Origin: Lachnospiraceae bacterium AM48-27BH | GTDB lineage: Bacteria > Bacillota > Clostridia > Lachnospirales > Lachnospiraceae | Direction of reading: 5' to 3' | Length of the DNA: 53,689 bases | NCBI GenBank assembly: GCA_003478355.1 | Contig: QUFC01000030.1 | Location: 1 to 53,689, forward strand | Shown: one piece after another, positions 52,929-53,689 of the stretch | Layout: every line of letters begins with the position of its first letter | How positions within the stretch are numbered: the stretch's first letter is position 1 | Translations under genes and position numbers: made by a program | Notes under the pieces: model-generated | The model's database searches: none | What the model was told of the DNA's origin: nothing | The model's input: only the letters and a program-made list of their open reading frames with translations

Positions 52929-53689
52929 CTATTTCTCCTCCTCACCATATAATTGACGATACAATTTGCATTGTTCCTTTAATTGTTTGTCTGTCCCACG
53001 TGCTACTATATTACCTTTTTGAAGTACATAAATACAATCACTATCTGCAATGACATTTATTCTATGTGAAATTAAAATAAGTGTTATATCCCGAATTCCC
53101 TTAATATAATTCAAGATTTCCCTTTCACTTATAGAATCCATATTACTGGTAGCCTCATCTAAAATTAAAATTTTAGGATGACGTAATATGGCTCTAGTTA
53201 GTGACAATTTCTGTCTTTGCCCCTTCGAAAGGTTCTTTCCGCGCTCTTCAAGGACACTATCATACGCTCTTTCCATTTTACTTACAAATTGATGCACACC
53301 CATCTTACGTGAAATCTCAATCATTTCCTCATCTGATATCTCTTCATTACCCATTTTTAAATTTTCTCTAACACTTGCAGTAAACAGAAAATCTTCTTGT
53401 GATACATATACAACTGCTTTTCGAATTTCTTGAACCTCGAAATTTTGAAGTTCTGCACCATCAACATATATATGTCCTTTATCTGGAGAATAAAATTCCA
53501 TAAACAATTTTGCTAAAGATGTTTTCCCAGATCCTGTTTCCCCAATAATAGCTACATTATCGCCTTTTCTTATTTTAATACTATAAATGAGCAAATTTGA
53601 AAAATTGCACAAAACTACACTGCGAATTTCATAAATGAATCAAAATCATTGCTTTCCTTTGCGCATTGAAAAAGATAACGATACTTTTC
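52929..53689 (-). CDS. ABC exporter, C-terminal part, runs off the window; one likely frameshift
   Basis: The ATPase domain of an exporter: Walker A IIGETGSGKTSL, Q-loop VVYVSQEDFLF, signature NLSKGQRQKLSL, Walker B ILILDEATSNMDS and the H-loop in LILISHRINV. The continuous frame begins at 53612 (TTG) within the domain, with no proper start. One more T in the AAA/TTT run at 53633-53635 joins it to an upstream frame (KYRYLFQCAKESNDFDSF), so the gene very likely continues past the window edge. The membrane part is not visible. The pairing with a CPYC protein points to peptide export. Confidence 0.88.

Noticed and set aside
1..53689. Integrase, relaxase, VirD4 or attachment sites
   Set aside because: No protein with tyrosine or serine recombinase, MobA/relaxase or coupling-protein motifs was found, so the ICE ends are assumed to lie outside the window.
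1..53689. Intact insertion sequence
   Set aside because: No transposase with a DDE or HUH pattern and no paired terminal inverted repeats were recognised.

Overview
The window looks like gut Clostridia, most likely Lachnospiraceae. Protein families, strong AAGGAGG-type ribosome binding sites and low GC support this, but the genus is an inference. It is a mosaic. A moderate-GC backbone belonging to an integrative conjugative element (ICE) of the Tn1549/CTn kind carries three much more AT-rich cargo blocks. No integrase, relaxase, VirD4 coupling protein, rRNA, tRNA or CRISPR array is visible, so neither end of the element is inside the window. | Region 1 (40-8014, minus strand): a compact thiamine-antivitamin operon. 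thiD, thiE, a HAD phosphatase, a NUDIX hydrolase, a CMP N-glycosidase homologue (MilB/BcmB type), a CMP hydroxymethylase homologue (MilA/BcmA type, with the cytosine-specifying Asp), a SAM methyltransferase and a secreted thiaminase I are followed by a CytX-type pyrimidine transporter and TenA. The set matches the bacimethrin cluster known from Clostridium botulinum, joined to salvage genes: it would make 2-methoxy-HMP, destroy thiamine outside the cell and rescue the producer's own pyrimidine. | Region 2 (8785-23529, plus): conjugation module. It has a VirB2-like and a VirB6-like membrane protein, a secreted low-complexity protein, a lysozyme plus C39-like wall hydrolase, a PrgI-VirB4 fusion, a 1327-residue thioester/Cna-B/VaFE adhesin, a zinc-finger protein, a sigma-70-like factor and small membrane proteins. 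| Region 3 (23807-30473): a RiPP cassette. A 35-residue three-cysteine peptide gene (27683-27790) sits beside a radical SAM/SPASM maturase, an ABC exporter, an immunity-type ABC transporter and a two-component system. | Region 4 (30848-49464): ICE maintenance and accessory genes. They include ssb, a MoxR-type AAA+ ATPase paired with a VWA protein that also has HExxH, a SpoVT/AbrB-like regulator, an orphan DNA methylase, an SOS group (Y-family polymerase with a LexA box, and a YedK/HMCES-type SRAP), NAD-dependent DNA ligase, a DUF3791-DUF3990 ADP-ribosyltransferase-like protein with a small partner and a NADAR protein, a DUF4143 ATPase and a YkgJ-type protein. Two operons here (ssb and ligA) share a leader motif placed just before intrinsic terminators. 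| Region 5 (49629-53689, minus): FtsX-type permease, CPYC thioredoxin-like protein and the end of an ABC exporter, probably bacteriocin export or immunity. | A caution runs through the window. At least seven genes (thiaminase I, methyltransferase, RiPP ABC ATPase, response regulator, Y polymerase, ligase, terminal ABC) are broken in a way one added base would repair, mostly in short homopolymers, and each complete repaired gene is exactly one base short of a multiple of three. This pattern suggests sequencing deletions rather than decay.
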